From: Billgrantia endophytica
GTDB lineage: Bacteria; Pseudomonadota; Gammaproteobacteria; Pseudomonadales; Halomonadaceae
Assembly (NCBI RefSeq): GCF_002879615.1
Contig: NZ_PNRF01000007.1
Span: forward strand, 194,939-258,938
Reading direction: 5' to 3'
Length of the DNA stretch: 64,000 nucleotides
Each line of letters opens with the position of its first letter. The first letter of the stretch is position 1. Below are positions 39,203 to 47,883 of this stretch, piece by piece. A program made the position numbers and the translations under genes. The notes beneath the pieces were generated by a model, which saw only the letters and a list, made by a program, of their open reading frames with translations, ran no database searches and was not told the origin of the DNA.

Positions 39203-40035
39203 GCTTCTTCGCCCGTTTCGCCCAGAACCGTGGTGCCCTGATCGGCCTGATCATCCTGTTCACGATCATCCTGATGGCCATCCTGGCCCCCTTCCTCTAC
39301 CCCGACTCCCCCTGGCGAATGGTCCAGCGCCCCTTCCTGGCGCCCATGGAAGTGGAGGGTTTCCTGCTGGGCACCGATACAATGGGACGCGACGTGGCAG
39401 CCGGCATCATGCATGGCGCCTGGGTGTCGCTGCTGATCGGCCTGGTCTCGACCACGGTGGCGCTGATCATCGGCGTGCCACTGGGCGCCATCGCGGGCTA
39501 CTACGGCGGCCTGATCGACGATGCCCTGATGCGCTTCACCGAGTTCTTCCAGACCATCCCCAACTTCGCGCTGGCCATCGTGCTGGTGGCGATCATGCAG
39601 CCCAGCGTCACCTCCATCGTGCTGGCCATCGCCATCGTCAGCTGGCCGCCGGTGGCACGACTGGTACGGGCCGAGTTCATGTCGCTGCGCCATCGTGAAT
39701 ACGTGGAAGCCGCACGCCTGGTGGGGCAGACCAACCGCACCATCATTCTGCGCCAGATCCTGCCCAATACGCTGTCGCCCATCATCGTTCTCGCTTCGCT
39801 GATGGTGGCGACGGCCATCCTGCTCGAGTCTGCCCTCTCCTTCCTGGGTCTTGGCGATCCCAACGTGATGTCCTGGGGCTACATGATCGGCGCGGCACGG
39901 ACCGTCATCCGCCAGGCCTGGTGGCTGAGCTTCTTCCCCGGCGTGGCCATCCTGCTCACCGTGCTGGCGCTCAACCTGGTGGGCGAAGGCCTCGATGATG
40001 CGCTCAATCCCAAGCTAGCACGCGAACGCTCATAA
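39199..40035 (+). CDS. DppC-like ABC transporter permease
   Basis: A 278-residue permease: 'NRGALIGLIILFTIILMAILAPFLYP' at the N-terminus, then 'FLLGTDTMGRDVAAGIMHGAWVSLLIGLVS' and the EAA loop 'YVEAARLVGQTNRTIILRQILPNTLSPIIV'. The ATG at 39199 overlaps the dppB-like stop, and the family N-terminus begins there. The same reading frame is open far upstream inside the dppB-like gene, but that part is not DppC. Confidence 0.93.
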   Translation: MSFFARFAQNRGALIGLIILFTIILMAILAPFLYPDSPWRMVQRPFLAPMEVEGFLLGTDTMGRDVAAGIMHGAWVSLLIGLVSTTVALIIGVPLGAIAGYYGGLIDDALMRFTEFFQTIPNFALAIVLVAIMQPSVTSIVLAIAIVSWPPVARLVRAEFMSLRHREYVEAARLVGQTNRTIILRQILPNTLSPIIVLASLMVATAILLESALSFLGLGDPNVMSWGYMIGAARTVIRQAWWLSFFPGVAILLTVLALNLVGEGLDDALNPKLARERS

Positions 40036-40045
40036 GAGAGGAACC

Positions 40046-41668
40046 ATGAACGACGAGACTCCGGTTTTGAGCATACGCGGCCTCAGCTTGGCGCTGCCCA
40101 AGGGTGCCGACCGCGACTATGCGGTAGAGAACGTGAGCTACGACGTAGCACGCGGCGAAATCATGTGCGTGGTGGGGGAATCCGGATCAGGCAAGTCCAT
40201 GGCCGCCAACGCCGTGATGGGCCTGCTGCCCAAGGGCGTGCGCCCGACCGCGGGAGAACTGATTTTCGACGGACAGGATCTGCTCAAGCTGACCGAAAAA
40301 CAGCACCGCAAGCTGCGCGGCCTGCGTATCGGCATGATCTTCCAGGAGCCGATGACCGCTCTGAACCCCCTGATGCGGGTCGGTGCCCAGATCGCGGAGG
40401 TGTTCGAGGCCCATGGAAGATACAGCGCAAGGGAGCGTCAGGCCAGAGCACTGGCCCTGTTGGAAGAGGTCGGCATTCCACAGCCCGACAAGGCCATTCG
40501 CGCCTACCCCTTTCAGCTTTCCGGTGGCCAGCGCCAGCGGGTGATGATCGCCATGGCGCTGGCGCTGGAGCCCGAACTGCTGATCGCCGATGAACCCACC
40601 ACGGCCCTGGATGTCACCACCCAGGCGCAGATCCTCGCGCTGATCCGGAATCTGCAGAAACGGCGTGGCATGTCGGTGATGTTCATCACCCACGATTTCG
40701 GCGTGGTCGCCGAGGTCGCCACCCGGGTCTGCGTGATGCGATACGGCCAGATCGTCGAGCTCGGCACGGCCAGCGAGGTACTGGAAAACCCGCGGCACGA
40801 CTACACGCGAGCGCTGATCGAGGCGATACCCAGCAATATCATTCCCGAAGCCCGAGGCGGTGAGAGGCCGGCACCGTTGCTGGAAGTCGAAGGACTCAAC
40901 AAGGTGTTCCGTTCACGTGGCGGCCTGTTCAAGGCCGCCCGCGAAGTACGAGCGCTGGATGACGTCTCGTTCACCCTCGCCCCGGGCGAAACCGTGGGTA
41001 TCGTCGGCGAGTCGGGCTCCGGCAAGTCGACCCTGGGCCGCTGCGTGGTACGCCTCGAGCGCCCCGACAGCGGCACGCTGTCGCTTTCTGGCACCGACTT
41101 CACCACCCTCAAGGGCGAGGAACTGCGACGGCAACGCTGGCGGGTACAGATGATCTTCCAGGACCCCTACGCCTCGCTGAATCCCCGCACCCGCGTCGGC
41201 TACGCCATCGCCCAGGGCCCAATGGCCAACGGCGTGTCCCGGGTGCAGGCCATGAAGCAGGCCGGCGACCTGCTCGACCTGGTGGGCCTGGGCGCCGTGG
41301 CCGTCGATCGTTTTCCCCATGAATTTTCCGGCGGCCAGCGCCAGCGAATCGGTATCGCCCGGGCCCTGGCCCTCAATCCCGAACTGATCGTTGCCGACGA
41401 GGCGGTATCCGCGCTGGACGTCTCGATCCAGGCCCAGATCCTGGAGCTGCTGGAAGATCTCAAGCAGAAGCTGTCGCTGTCCATGCTCTTCATCACCCAC
41501 GACCTGCGCGTGGCCGCCCAGATCTGTGACCGCATCATCGTCATGCAGCATGGTCGTATCGTCGAACAGGGCAGCGCCCAGGACGTCTTCCTCTCCCCCA
41601 AAGAGGCTTATACCCGCGAACTGCTGGAGGCGATCCCCGGACGCGAACAGGAACTCCAGAGCGCATGA
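40046..41668 (+). CDS. Fused double ATPase of the peptide-type ABC transporter (DppD-DppF type)
   Basis: A 540-residue protein with two ABC domains in one chain, as in GsiA/YejF. Walker A occurs twice ('[14 protein letters not shown]' and '[14 protein letters not shown]'), as does the signature ('[32 protein letters not shown]' and '[32 protein letters not shown]'). The second Walker B ends in DEAVSALD, which still has the catalytic Glu. The oligopeptide ABC C-terminal segment is present after domain 1. Its stop overlaps the next gene's ATG. Confidence 0.94.
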   Translation: MNDETPVLSIRGLSLALPKGADRDYAVENVSYDVARGEIMCVVGESGSGKSMAANAVMGLLPKGVRPTAGELIFDGQDLLKLTEKQHRKLRGLRIGMIFQEPMTALNPLMRVGAQIAEVFEAHGRYSARERQARALALLEEVGIPQPDKAIRAYPFQLSGGQRQRVMIAMALALEPELLIADEPTTALDVTTQAQILALIRNLQKRRGMSVMFITHDFGVVAEVATRVCVMRYGQIVELGTASEVLENPRHDYTRALIEAIPSNIIPEARGGERPAPLLEVEGLNKVFRSRGGLFKAAREVRALDDVSFTLAPGETVGIVGESGSGKSTLGRCVVRLERPDSGTLSLSGTDFTTLKGEELRRQRWRVQMIFQDPYASLNPRTRVGYAIAQGPMANGVSRVQAMKQAGDLLDLVGLGAVAVDRFPHEFSGGQRQRIGIARALALNPELIVADEAVSALDVSIQAQILELLEDLKQKLSLSMLFITHDLRVAAQICDRIIVMQHGRIVEQGSAQDVFLSPKEAYTRELLEAIPGREQELQSA

Positions 41669-43077
41669 ATGATCAAGGACAACGAATGGATGCCTTATTG
41701 AGAGAAATCGCCGCCGTGGTTGGCCCGGGCAACATCATGACGGGCGAGGACGTGGCCCAGCGACGTGTCGACTGGATGACCGGCGCGCCCTGCCGCGCCG
41801 GCGCCATCGTGCGCCCCGCCGATACCGCTGAACTGGCTGCCGTGATGCGCCTGTGCCATGTCGCCAACCAGCCGGTGGTGACCCATGGAGGCCTGACCGG
41901 GCTGGTCCATGGCGGAGAGGCGTCACCGGAGGAGCTGGTCATGTCGCTGGAGCGCATGACCGCCATCGAGGAGATGGACCCGGTGGGCGGCACCATCACC
42001 GTACAGGCCGGCGTGCCGCTGCAGCGGGTACAGGAAGCCGCCGATGACCACGACCTGCACTTCCCCCTGGATCTCGGTGCCCGGGGCTCCTGTACCATCG
42101 GTGGCAACATCTCCACCAATGCCGGAGGCGTGCGAGTGATTCGCTACGGCATGATGCGCCAGCAGGTGCTGGGGCTCGAGGCGGTCCTCGCCGACGGCAC
42201 CGTGATCAGCTCCATGAACCGGATGCTCAAGAACAATGCCGGCTACGACCTCAAGCAACTCTTCATTGGCAGCGAAGGCACCCTGGGCGTCGTGACCCGG
42301 GCCGTCCTCAAGCTGCAGCCCAGGATGGCCAGCGAGAAGACGGCACTGGTCTCCTGCCCTTCCTTCGAAGCCGTCACCGGCCTGCTGCGACACATGGGGC
42401 GCACATTGGGCGGCGGCCTCGGCACCTTCGAGGTCATGTGGCGCAACCACTACCTCCTGCTGACCGAGGAGAGCGGCCGGAATGTGCCGCCCCTGCCCAC
42501 CGATTCGCCCTTCTACGCCATCATCGAATCGCTGGGGGTCGACGATGAAGCCAATACCGCCCAGTTCGGCAAGGCGCTGGAGACGGCCTTCGAGACCGAT
42601 CTCATCAGCGACGCAGTCGTCGCCCAATCCGATGCCCAGCGGCAGGGAATCTGGGACATTCGGGAAGATATCGAAGGGCTGATCCAGAACCTGGCGCCTC
42701 TGTTCACCTTCGACATCAGCCTGCCCATTCCCGACATGGAGCGCTACGTGAACCAGCTCGAAGCCGGCCTGCGGCAAGGCTGGCCCCAGGGACGTCTGGT
42801 CGTCTTCGGCCATCTGGGCGACGGCAACCTGCACGTCTCGGTCACAGTCGGCAGCAATGATCCCGAGGCACGCCGGGCGGTAGAGCAACTCGTCTATGCC
42901 CCGCTGTCCGAGCTGGGTGGCTCGGTCTCCGCCGAGCATGGCATCGGGTTGGAGAAACGCGACTACCTGGCGGTGTCGCGCAATCCCGAGGAGATCGCTC
43001 TCATGCACACCCTCAAGCGGGCCCTGGACCCCAAGGGCCTGCTCAACCGACACAAGATCCTGGCCCCCGAGACCTGA
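41665..43077 (+). CDS. FAD-linked 2-hydroxyacid dehydrogenase (GlcD/D-2-HGDH family)
   Basis: A 470-residue flavoprotein of the VAO/PCMH family. The FAD-binding region holds 'GAIVRPADTAELAAVMRLCHVANQPVVTHGGLTGLVHGGEA' and 'LDLGARGSCTIGGNISTNAGGVRVIRYGMMRQQVLGLEAVLADG'; the C-terminal cap ends with 'GSVSAEHGIGLEKRDYL'. Relatives oxidise D-2-hydroxyglutarate, D-lactate or glycolate. An in-frame ATG at 41686 has a better AAGGAC site than the ATGA-overlap start at 41665, so either may be used. It is translationally coupled to the ABC ATPase, and its role in handling the imported compound is inference. Confidence 0.9.
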   Translation: MNDQGQRMDALLREIAAVVGPGNIMTGEDVAQRRVDWMTGAPCRAGAIVRPADTAELAAVMRLCHVANQPVVTHGGLTGLVHGGEASPEELVMSLERMTAIEEMDPVGGTITVQAGVPLQRVQEAADDHDLHFPLDLGARGSCTIGGNISTNAGGVRVIRYGMMRQQVLGLEAVLADGTVISSMNRMLKNNAGYDLKQLFIGSEGTLGVVTRAVLKLQPRMASEKTALVSCPSFEAVTGLLRHMGRTLGGGLGTFEVMWRNHYLLLTEESGRNVPPLPTDSPFYAIIESLGVDDEANTAQFGKALETAFETDLISDAVVAQSDAQRQGIWDIREDIEGLIQNLAPLFTFDISLPIPDMERYVNQLEAGLRQGWPQGRLVVFGHLGDGNLHVSVTVGSNDPEARRAVEQLVYAPLSELGGSVSAEHGIGLEKRDYLAVSRNPEEIALMHTLKRALDPKGLLNRHKILAPET

Positions 43078-43084
43078 AACACCC

Positions 43085-44011
43085 ATGCCGACACCCGCCC
43101 AGCCCGCCACGCGCCTGATGGAACGTACCGGTATCACGACGGCGCTTCTGATTGCCGCCATCGGCCTGTTCTGGGGCGGGAATTGGCCGGCGGTTCGGTT
43201 CAGCCTGATGGACTTGCCGCCCTTCAGCCTGCGCGCCATCGGTTTTACCGTCGGTGCGCTGGTTCTGCTCGGCTGGGCCTGGATGCGTCGCCTGCCCCTG
43301 GGAATCGCGACTGCCGAGTGGCCCTGGCTGGTGATGACCGGCGCTCTCACCATCCTCGGCTTCAACGTCGGCACCGCCTTCGGCCAGCTCCACATGCCGA
43401 CGTCCCAGGCTGCGATCATTGCCTTTACCATGCCCTGCTGGGCGCTCCTGATGGCCATCGGGTTACTGGGTGAGCGTATCACCTCGAGCCAATGGCTTGG
43501 TCTCGGCCTGGGCCAGGCGGGACTGCTGACTCTGCTTGGGCCGGCAGCCTGGCAGGCTGGCCTTGGCGGATTGACCGGGCCGCTCTTCGTGCTGGGTGCC
43601 GCCATTTCCTGGGCGCTGGGCACCGTGTTGACCAAGCGCCGCGGAGGCTGGCAGGGTCACCCGACGGTCATTACCGGCTGGCAATTCGCCATCTGTGCCG
43701 TTCCGATGATAGTGCTGGCCGCCGGGCTGGAATCGCCTCCGCCTCCCACCGAATGGAGAAACACCACCTGGCTGGGCCTGGGTTATCATCTGGTTTTCGC
43801 CATCTGCCTGGCGCAGATGCTGTGGTTTCGCAACGTCAATCGCCTCACCATCGGCCAGTCCACCATCAGCACCCTGATCATTCCGGTGGTCGGGGTTTCC
43901 AGTGCCGTCGTCCTGCTCGGCGAGCCCTTCACCCTGCAGGTACTGGCGGCCCTCGTCCTGACACTTTCAGCGGTTGCGATCGTCCTGACGCAGAGGAAGC
44001 CCGCGTCATGA
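43085..44011 (+). CDS. EamA/DMT-family transporter
   Basis: A 308-residue protein with ten membrane segments and two EamA repeats ('IAAIGLFWGGNWPAVRFSLMDLPPFSLRAIGF' and 'LFVLGAAISWALGTVLTKRRGG'). It starts 7 bp after the dehydrogenase stop, within the same operon. EamA proteins usually export amino acids or metabolites, so it may remove a surplus or toxic product of the pathway. The substrate is unknown. Confidence 0.9.
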   Translation: MPTPAQPATRLMERTGITTALLIAAIGLFWGGNWPAVRFSLMDLPPFSLRAIGFTVGALVLLGWAWMRRLPLGIATAEWPWLVMTGALTILGFNVGTAFGQLHMPTSQAAIIAFTMPCWALLMAIGLLGERITSSQWLGLGLGQAGLLTLLGPAAWQAGLGGLTGPLFVLGAAISWALGTVLTKRRGGWQGHPTVITGWQFAICAVPMIVLAAGLESPPPPTEWRNTTWLGLGYHLVFAICLAQMLWFRNVNRLTIGQSTISTLIIPVVGVSSAVVLLGEPFTLQVLAALVLTLSAVAIVLTQRKPAS

Positions 44012-44094
44012 TCACATCGCGGCCTGGCATGCTTGAAATCAGTCATTCATCGCCAACTATCGTTCATCCCTCAATACGAACTCGGGAGTTTCCC

Positions 44095-45216
44095 ATGCCC
44101 CGCTTCCCCGACCACCTGACCGGGTCAGGTCCCAACAACCCCTTCCCCGGCATCAAGGTGCTGGAACGACGCATCGGACGCGAGATCCCTCACCGGCTGG
44201 GTTCCAATGAAGGCCTGGACATGCCGCACCGCGCCCTGCGCCAGCGCTTCGGTGATGCCATGGTCGAGCATGTCTACTGCTACGGCGATTCGGAGGCGCT
44301 TGGCGTACGCCAGCGGCTCTGTGCGCTGTATGGCTTTCCATTGGAGGCAACGCTGGTGGATGCCGGCGCCGACAGCCTGATCGCCCTCGCGCTGCGCGCC
44401 ACCACCACGCCGGGCTGCGCGGTGGTCAGTGCCAGCGGCACCTACCCCACCTTCGGCTACTTTGCCCAGGGGCTCGGCTGCCGGCTCATCGAGAAGCCCT
44501 ACGAAGAGAAACCGGGCTTGCTCGCACCGGATCTGGACGCGCTGCTGCGGGCCGCCCGGGAACAGGAGGCCCGACTGGTTTACCTGGCCAACCCCGACAA
44601 CCCCAGCGGACACCTGCACGGCGACGACGCCATCAGGAGGCTGCGTGCCGAACTCCCCGAAGACTGCTGGCTTCTGCTCGACGAGGCGTATCACGATTTC
44701 CGTGACGATGCCGACTCCACCTTCGGCCGTGAGGTACTGCCCGGTGTGATCCGGCTGCGAACACTGTCCAAGGCCCATGGCCTGGCCGGCCTGCGGATCG
44801 GGTATGCCATCGCCGAGCCCGACACGCTGGCGATGATGATGAAGGTGCGCATCCATTATGCGCTTTCCACCCTGACCCTGGCGGCAGCCGAGACGGTGCT
44901 GGACAACGACGACGAGGTCCGCGAACACGTACGCGACGTCAAGGCCCGCCGCGAGCGGCTGGCCCGCCATTTTCGCGGGCTGGGTGCCCAGGTGCTGCCG
45001 AGTGCCACCAACTTCATTGCCATCCGCCTGCCAGACGCCGAACTCGGCGAACGCCTCAATCGCGAACTGCTGGAGGCGGGCCGGTTGATCGCACGACCGG
45101 CCCATCCCGACCTGGGGCACGTGCTGCGCATTACCGCCGTGGAGGATGCACTGCAGCCGGGCCGGTTCGAGATTCTGGAGCGGGCCCTGGCGACGCTGAA
45201 TGGCCAGAATGGCTAA
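44095..45216 (+). CDS. Class I/II PLP aminotransferase, HisC-like
   Basis: A 373-residue aminotransferase resembling histidinol-phosphate aminotransferases: 'LGSNEGLDMPHRALRQRF', 'YLANPDNPSGHLHG', 'LLLDEAYHDFRD' and the PLP lysine in 'RTLSKAHGLAGLRIGYAIA'. No his genes are nearby, so a catabolic amino acid or arginine-type transaminase is more likely. I chose the ATG at 44095 after GGGAG. It ends the ABC-dehydrogenase-EamA series, and its stop codon overlaps that of the convergent activator by 2 nt. A role as the arginine transaminase for the next gene cluster is possible but unproven. Confidence 0.85.
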   Translation: MPRFPDHLTGSGPNNPFPGIKVLERRIGREIPHRLGSNEGLDMPHRALRQRFGDAMVEHVYCYGDSEALGVRQRLCALYGFPLEATLVDAGADSLIALALRATTTPGCAVVSASGTYPTFGYFAQGLGCRLIEKPYEEKPGLLAPDLDALLRAAREQEARLVYLANPDNPSGHLHGDDAIRRLRAELPEDCWLLLDEAYHDFRDDADSTFGREVLPGVIRLRTLSKAHGLAGLRIGYAIAEPDTLAMMMKVRIHYALSTLTLAAAETVLDNDDEVREHVRDVKARRERLARHFRGLGAQVLPSATNFIAIRLPDAELGERLNRELLEAGRLIARPAHPDLGHVLRITAVEDALQPGRFEILERALATLNGQNG

Positions 45217-46640
45217 CCCCTCGATCGCTGAATACGCAGCCCATGCTTCCGCAGCTTGCGGACCACGCCAGGCTGGCTGATTCCCAGCCGCTTGGCCATG
45301 GCGTAGGTGCTGGGCAGCGTGTCGCACAGTGCGGCCAGCACCTGCCTTTCGGCACGGGCCAGGTAATCCGTGAGCGACTCTTCGTCACCCATCGGCATGG
45401 GTGCCTGCCGACTCGCGCGCCCCCGGCTGGCGGGAAGGTTGCCCGAAGATGGCTCGCCGAGGGTGGGGGTCTCGATGAGGTCACCGGCGCTCGACAGCCA
45501 GGCCCGCTCCAGCCAGTTTTCCAGTTCCCTGACATTGCCCGGCCAATCATTGCCCATCAGCTCCGACCATACGCTGCCATGGAGTAGCTTCCGCCGGCCG
45601 TAGCGCCGGTTGAGCTGTTCCAGGCACGCTTCCACCAGCACCGGTATATCCTCGCGCCGCTCGCGCAAGGGCGGTAGCGTGACCGGTATCACGTTGAGCC
45701 GGTAGTAGAGATCGAGACGGAAGGCCCCTTCCTCGACCCGATGTGCCAGATCATGGTTGGTCGCGACGACAAGACGGAAGTCGACCCGCCGCGAACGGGT
45801 ATCGCCAAGACGGGTGACGGTACCGTCCTGGATCACCTTGAGCAGCTTGGTCTGCATCAGCAGTGGCAGCTCGCCGATTTCATCCAGGAACAGCGTACCG
45901 CCCTCCGCCTGCTCGAGCAGGCCCGCCTTGCCCTGTCGCGCGGCACCGCTGAAGGCACCGGGTTGGTAACCGAACATTTCCGATTCGAACAGGTTGTCGG
46001 GAATCGCCCCGCAGTTGACCTCGATGAAAGGACCTTCGCCCCGGCGACTCCAGCGATGCAGCTGCCGGGCGAAGGCGGTCTTGCCCACACCGGACTCACC
46101 CAGCATCAGCACGTTGGCGTCCGACGGCGCAACCCGCTTGAGCAGCAGTGCGATCTCCCGCATCACGCTGCTGCGTACCTGCAGCGCCTCGAAGGTCTCT
46201 TCCAGCGCCCCGTCATCGCCGGGCGGCCCGCCCTGGCTGCGCTTCAAATGCTCGCTGAAGCGCTTCTGCAGCAGTGCGTATTCATCCTGGAGCAGTTGAA
46301 GATCAGTGAGGTCGCGTGAGCGGCTGACGATGCGTTCGAGACGCCCATCGACAAATACCGGATGCGCCTCGGCAATGACCCGTCGCCCGGTACCGGTCAC
46401 CTGCATCAACTGGGCCGGCTTTCGGGTACGCATCACCTCCAGGCTGATGGAGGGCTTGAGCACGCCGCTGGCCTCCAGCTCCTGCACCGTACTGGACGTG
46501 AGTGCTTCCCTGGACATGCCGTAGACCGCTGCCGCTCCGGGGCTGACCTCGAGCACCCGCCCGGTCCCCCCGACGATGAAAAAATGGTCGTTGGCCGTCT
46601 CGACGATGGTCTTGACCACCTGCCGATCGATCTCGCTCAT
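45213..46640 (-). CDS. PAS-domain sigma-54-dependent activator with GAFSGA loop
   Basis: A 475-residue enhancer-binding protein. A PAS domain (about 8-110, '[35 protein letters not shown]') precedes the AAA+ domain: Walker A GESGVGKT (181-188), sigma-54 contact loop GAFSGA (228-233; consensus GAFTGA), Walker B '[10 protein letters not shown]' and arginine finger region '[19 protein letters not shown]'. A TyrR/Fis-type HTH ends the protein ('[24 protein letters not shown]'). The ATG at 46640 is conserved in position relative to the PAS domain. It is divergent from the ureohydrolase operon, where direct repeats and a -24/-12 promoter lie between them. Confidence 0.92.
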   Translation of the reverse strand: MSEIDRQVVKTIVETANDHFFIVGGTGRVLEVSPGAAAVYGMSREALTSSTVQELEASGVLKPSISLEVMRTRKPAQLMQVTGTGRRVIAEAHPVFVDGRLERIVSRSRDLTDLQLLQDEYALLQKRFSEHLKRSQGGPPGDDGALEETFEALQVRSSVMREIALLLKRVAPSDANVLMLGESGVGKTAFARQLHRWSRRGEGPFIEVNCGAIPDNLFESEMFGYQPGAFSGAARQGKAGLLEQAEGGTLFLDEIGELPLLMQTKLLKVIQDGTVTRLGDTRSRRVDFRLVVATNHDLAHRVEEGAFRLDLYYRLNVIPVTLPPLRERREDIPVLVEACLEQLNRRYGRRKLLHGSVWSELMGNDWPGNVRELENWLERAWLSSAGDLIETPTLGEPSSGNLPASRGRASRQAPMPMGDEESLTDYLARAERQVLAALCDTLPSTYAMAKRLGISQPGVVRKLRKHGLRIQRSRG

Positions 46641-46715
46641 CACCGCTTCCGCTTTGTGGTTCGTGGGCACCTGCGCGAAACGCCCAGGCATGGGCGATCC
46701 ATTTTGGCATCATTA

Positions 46716-46762
46716 ATTCAGCGGTGCATCGAAACGACAGCCAATCGATTCAGCATTGCATC
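46716..46762 (+). promoter_or_regulatory. Tandem direct repeats, probable activator (UAS) sites
   Basis: ATTCAGCGGTGCATC (46716-46730) and ATTCAGCATTGCATC (46748-46762) are identical at 13 of 15 positions and start 32 bp apart, about three helical turns. They lie roughly 70-110 bp upstream of the predicted sigma-54 start, where an enhancer-binding protein would sit. The divergent PAS-AAA+ activator is the likely binder. Confidence 0.65.
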
Positions 46763-46802
46763 AACAGGCGCGGAAGAAACCCGAAACCCGGGCCTCGCCG
46801 AC

Positions 46803-46818
46803 TGGCACGGCAAATGCA
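46803..46818 (+). promoter_or_regulatory. sigma-54 promoter (-24/-12) of the guanidino-acid operon
   Basis: TGGCACGGCAAATGCA keeps the invariant GG and GC exactly 10 bp apart and matches TGGCACG-N4-TTGCA with one mismatch. Transcription should start near 46829, 40 bp before the ureohydrolase start. The gene for a sigma-54 activator is directly divergent. Confidence 0.8.
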
Positions 46819-46868
46819 TGGACTCTTCCAGACCCTTTGCTTACAGCCAGCGACGACAGGAACACACC

Positions 46869-47819
46869 ATGTCCCACTTCAACCAGCCACTCGGCGGCAA
46901 CGAAATGCCCCGCTTCGGTGGCCCCGCCACCATGATGCGTCTCCCCGCCCAGCCTACCGCGGAGGGTCTCGACGCCGCCTTCATCGGTATCCCGCTGGAT
47001 ATCGGCACGTCCAACCGCCCAGGAACTCGCCTGGGCCCGCGCCAGATCCGCGACGAGTCTCGCATGCTGCGGCCTTATAACATGGCCACCCGGGCCGCCC
47101 CCTTCGACAGCCTCCAGGTGGCGGACATCGGCGACGTACCGATCAATACCTTCCACCTGCCCAAGAGCGTCGACATCATTACCGCATTCTACGACGAGGT
47201 GATGGCCCATGGCTGTGTCCCCCTGACGCTGGGTGGCGAGCACACCATCACCCTGCCGATCCTGCGTGCCATCGCAAAGAAGCATGGACCGGTCGGGTTG
47301 ATCCATATCGATGCCCATGCCGATGTCAACGACCACATGTTCGGTGAGCCCATAGCCCATGGCACCCCTTTCCGCCGTGCCCAGGAAGAGGGATTGCTGG
47401 ACGCGAGCCGGGTCGTGCAGATCGGATTGCGCGGTACGGGCTATTCTGCCGAGGATTTCGACTGGTGCCGGCAGCAGGGTTTTCGCGTAGTGCCCGCCGA
47501 AGCGTGCTGGTACCAGTCGCTGGAGCCGCTGATGGCGGAAGTTCGCGAGCAGATGGGCGACGGCCCGGTCTATATCAGCTTCGATATCGACGGCCTCGAC
47601 CCCTCGGTAGCTCCCGGCACCGGCACCGTGGAAATGGGCGGCCTGACCTCGGCCCAGGGCCTGGAAATCGTGCGCGGTGCCGCTGGCCTCGACATCGTCG
47701 GCGGCGATCTCGTGGAAGTCTCGCCCCCCTACGACCCCAGCGGCAACACCGCCCTGATGGGCGCTACGCTGCTCTATGAAATGCTCTGTGTGCTGCCGGG
47801 TGTTCAACGTCGAGACTGA
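46869..47819 (+). CDS. gbuA: Ureohydrolase, probable 4-guanidinobutyrase (agmatinase family)
   Basis: A 316-residue Mn-dependent arginase/agmatinase-family enzyme. Metal ligands are in GGEH (122-125), DAHAD (148-152) and DIDGLD (239-244). Sequence alone allows agmatinase, guanidinobutyrase or guanidinopropionase. The operon, which contains a 2-ketoarginine-decarboxylase-like TPP enzyme and an aldehyde dehydrogenase, favours 4-guanidinobutyrate as substrate, giving GABA and urea, the last step of the arginine-transaminase route. It is the first gene of the sigma-54-driven operon; no urease is in the window. Confidence 0.82.
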   Translation: MSHFNQPLGGNEMPRFGGPATMMRLPAQPTAEGLDAAFIGIPLDIGTSNRPGTRLGPRQIRDESRMLRPYNMATRAAPFDSLQVADIGDVPINTFHLPKSVDIITAFYDEVMAHGCVPLTLGGEHTITLPILRAIAKKHGPVGLIHIDAHADVNDHMFGEPIAHGTPFRRAQEEGLLDASRVVQIGLRGTGYSAEDFDWCRQQGFRVVPAEACWYQSLEPLMAEVREQMGDGPVYISFDIDGLDPSVAPGTGTVEMGGLTSAQGLEIVRGAAGLDIVGGDLVEVSPPYDPSGNTALMGATLLYEMLCVLPGVQRRD

Positions 47820-47883
47820 CGACCCCGGCATGGCCAAGACCACCACCCCGGACTCAATGACAACAAGCCATAGGGAAGACACC

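Noticed and set aside
41923..43635. A 570-codon open frame antisense to the FAD dehydrogenase and EamA genes
   Set aside because: Both sense genes are clear family members in a coupled operon, so the antisense frame is a shadow.
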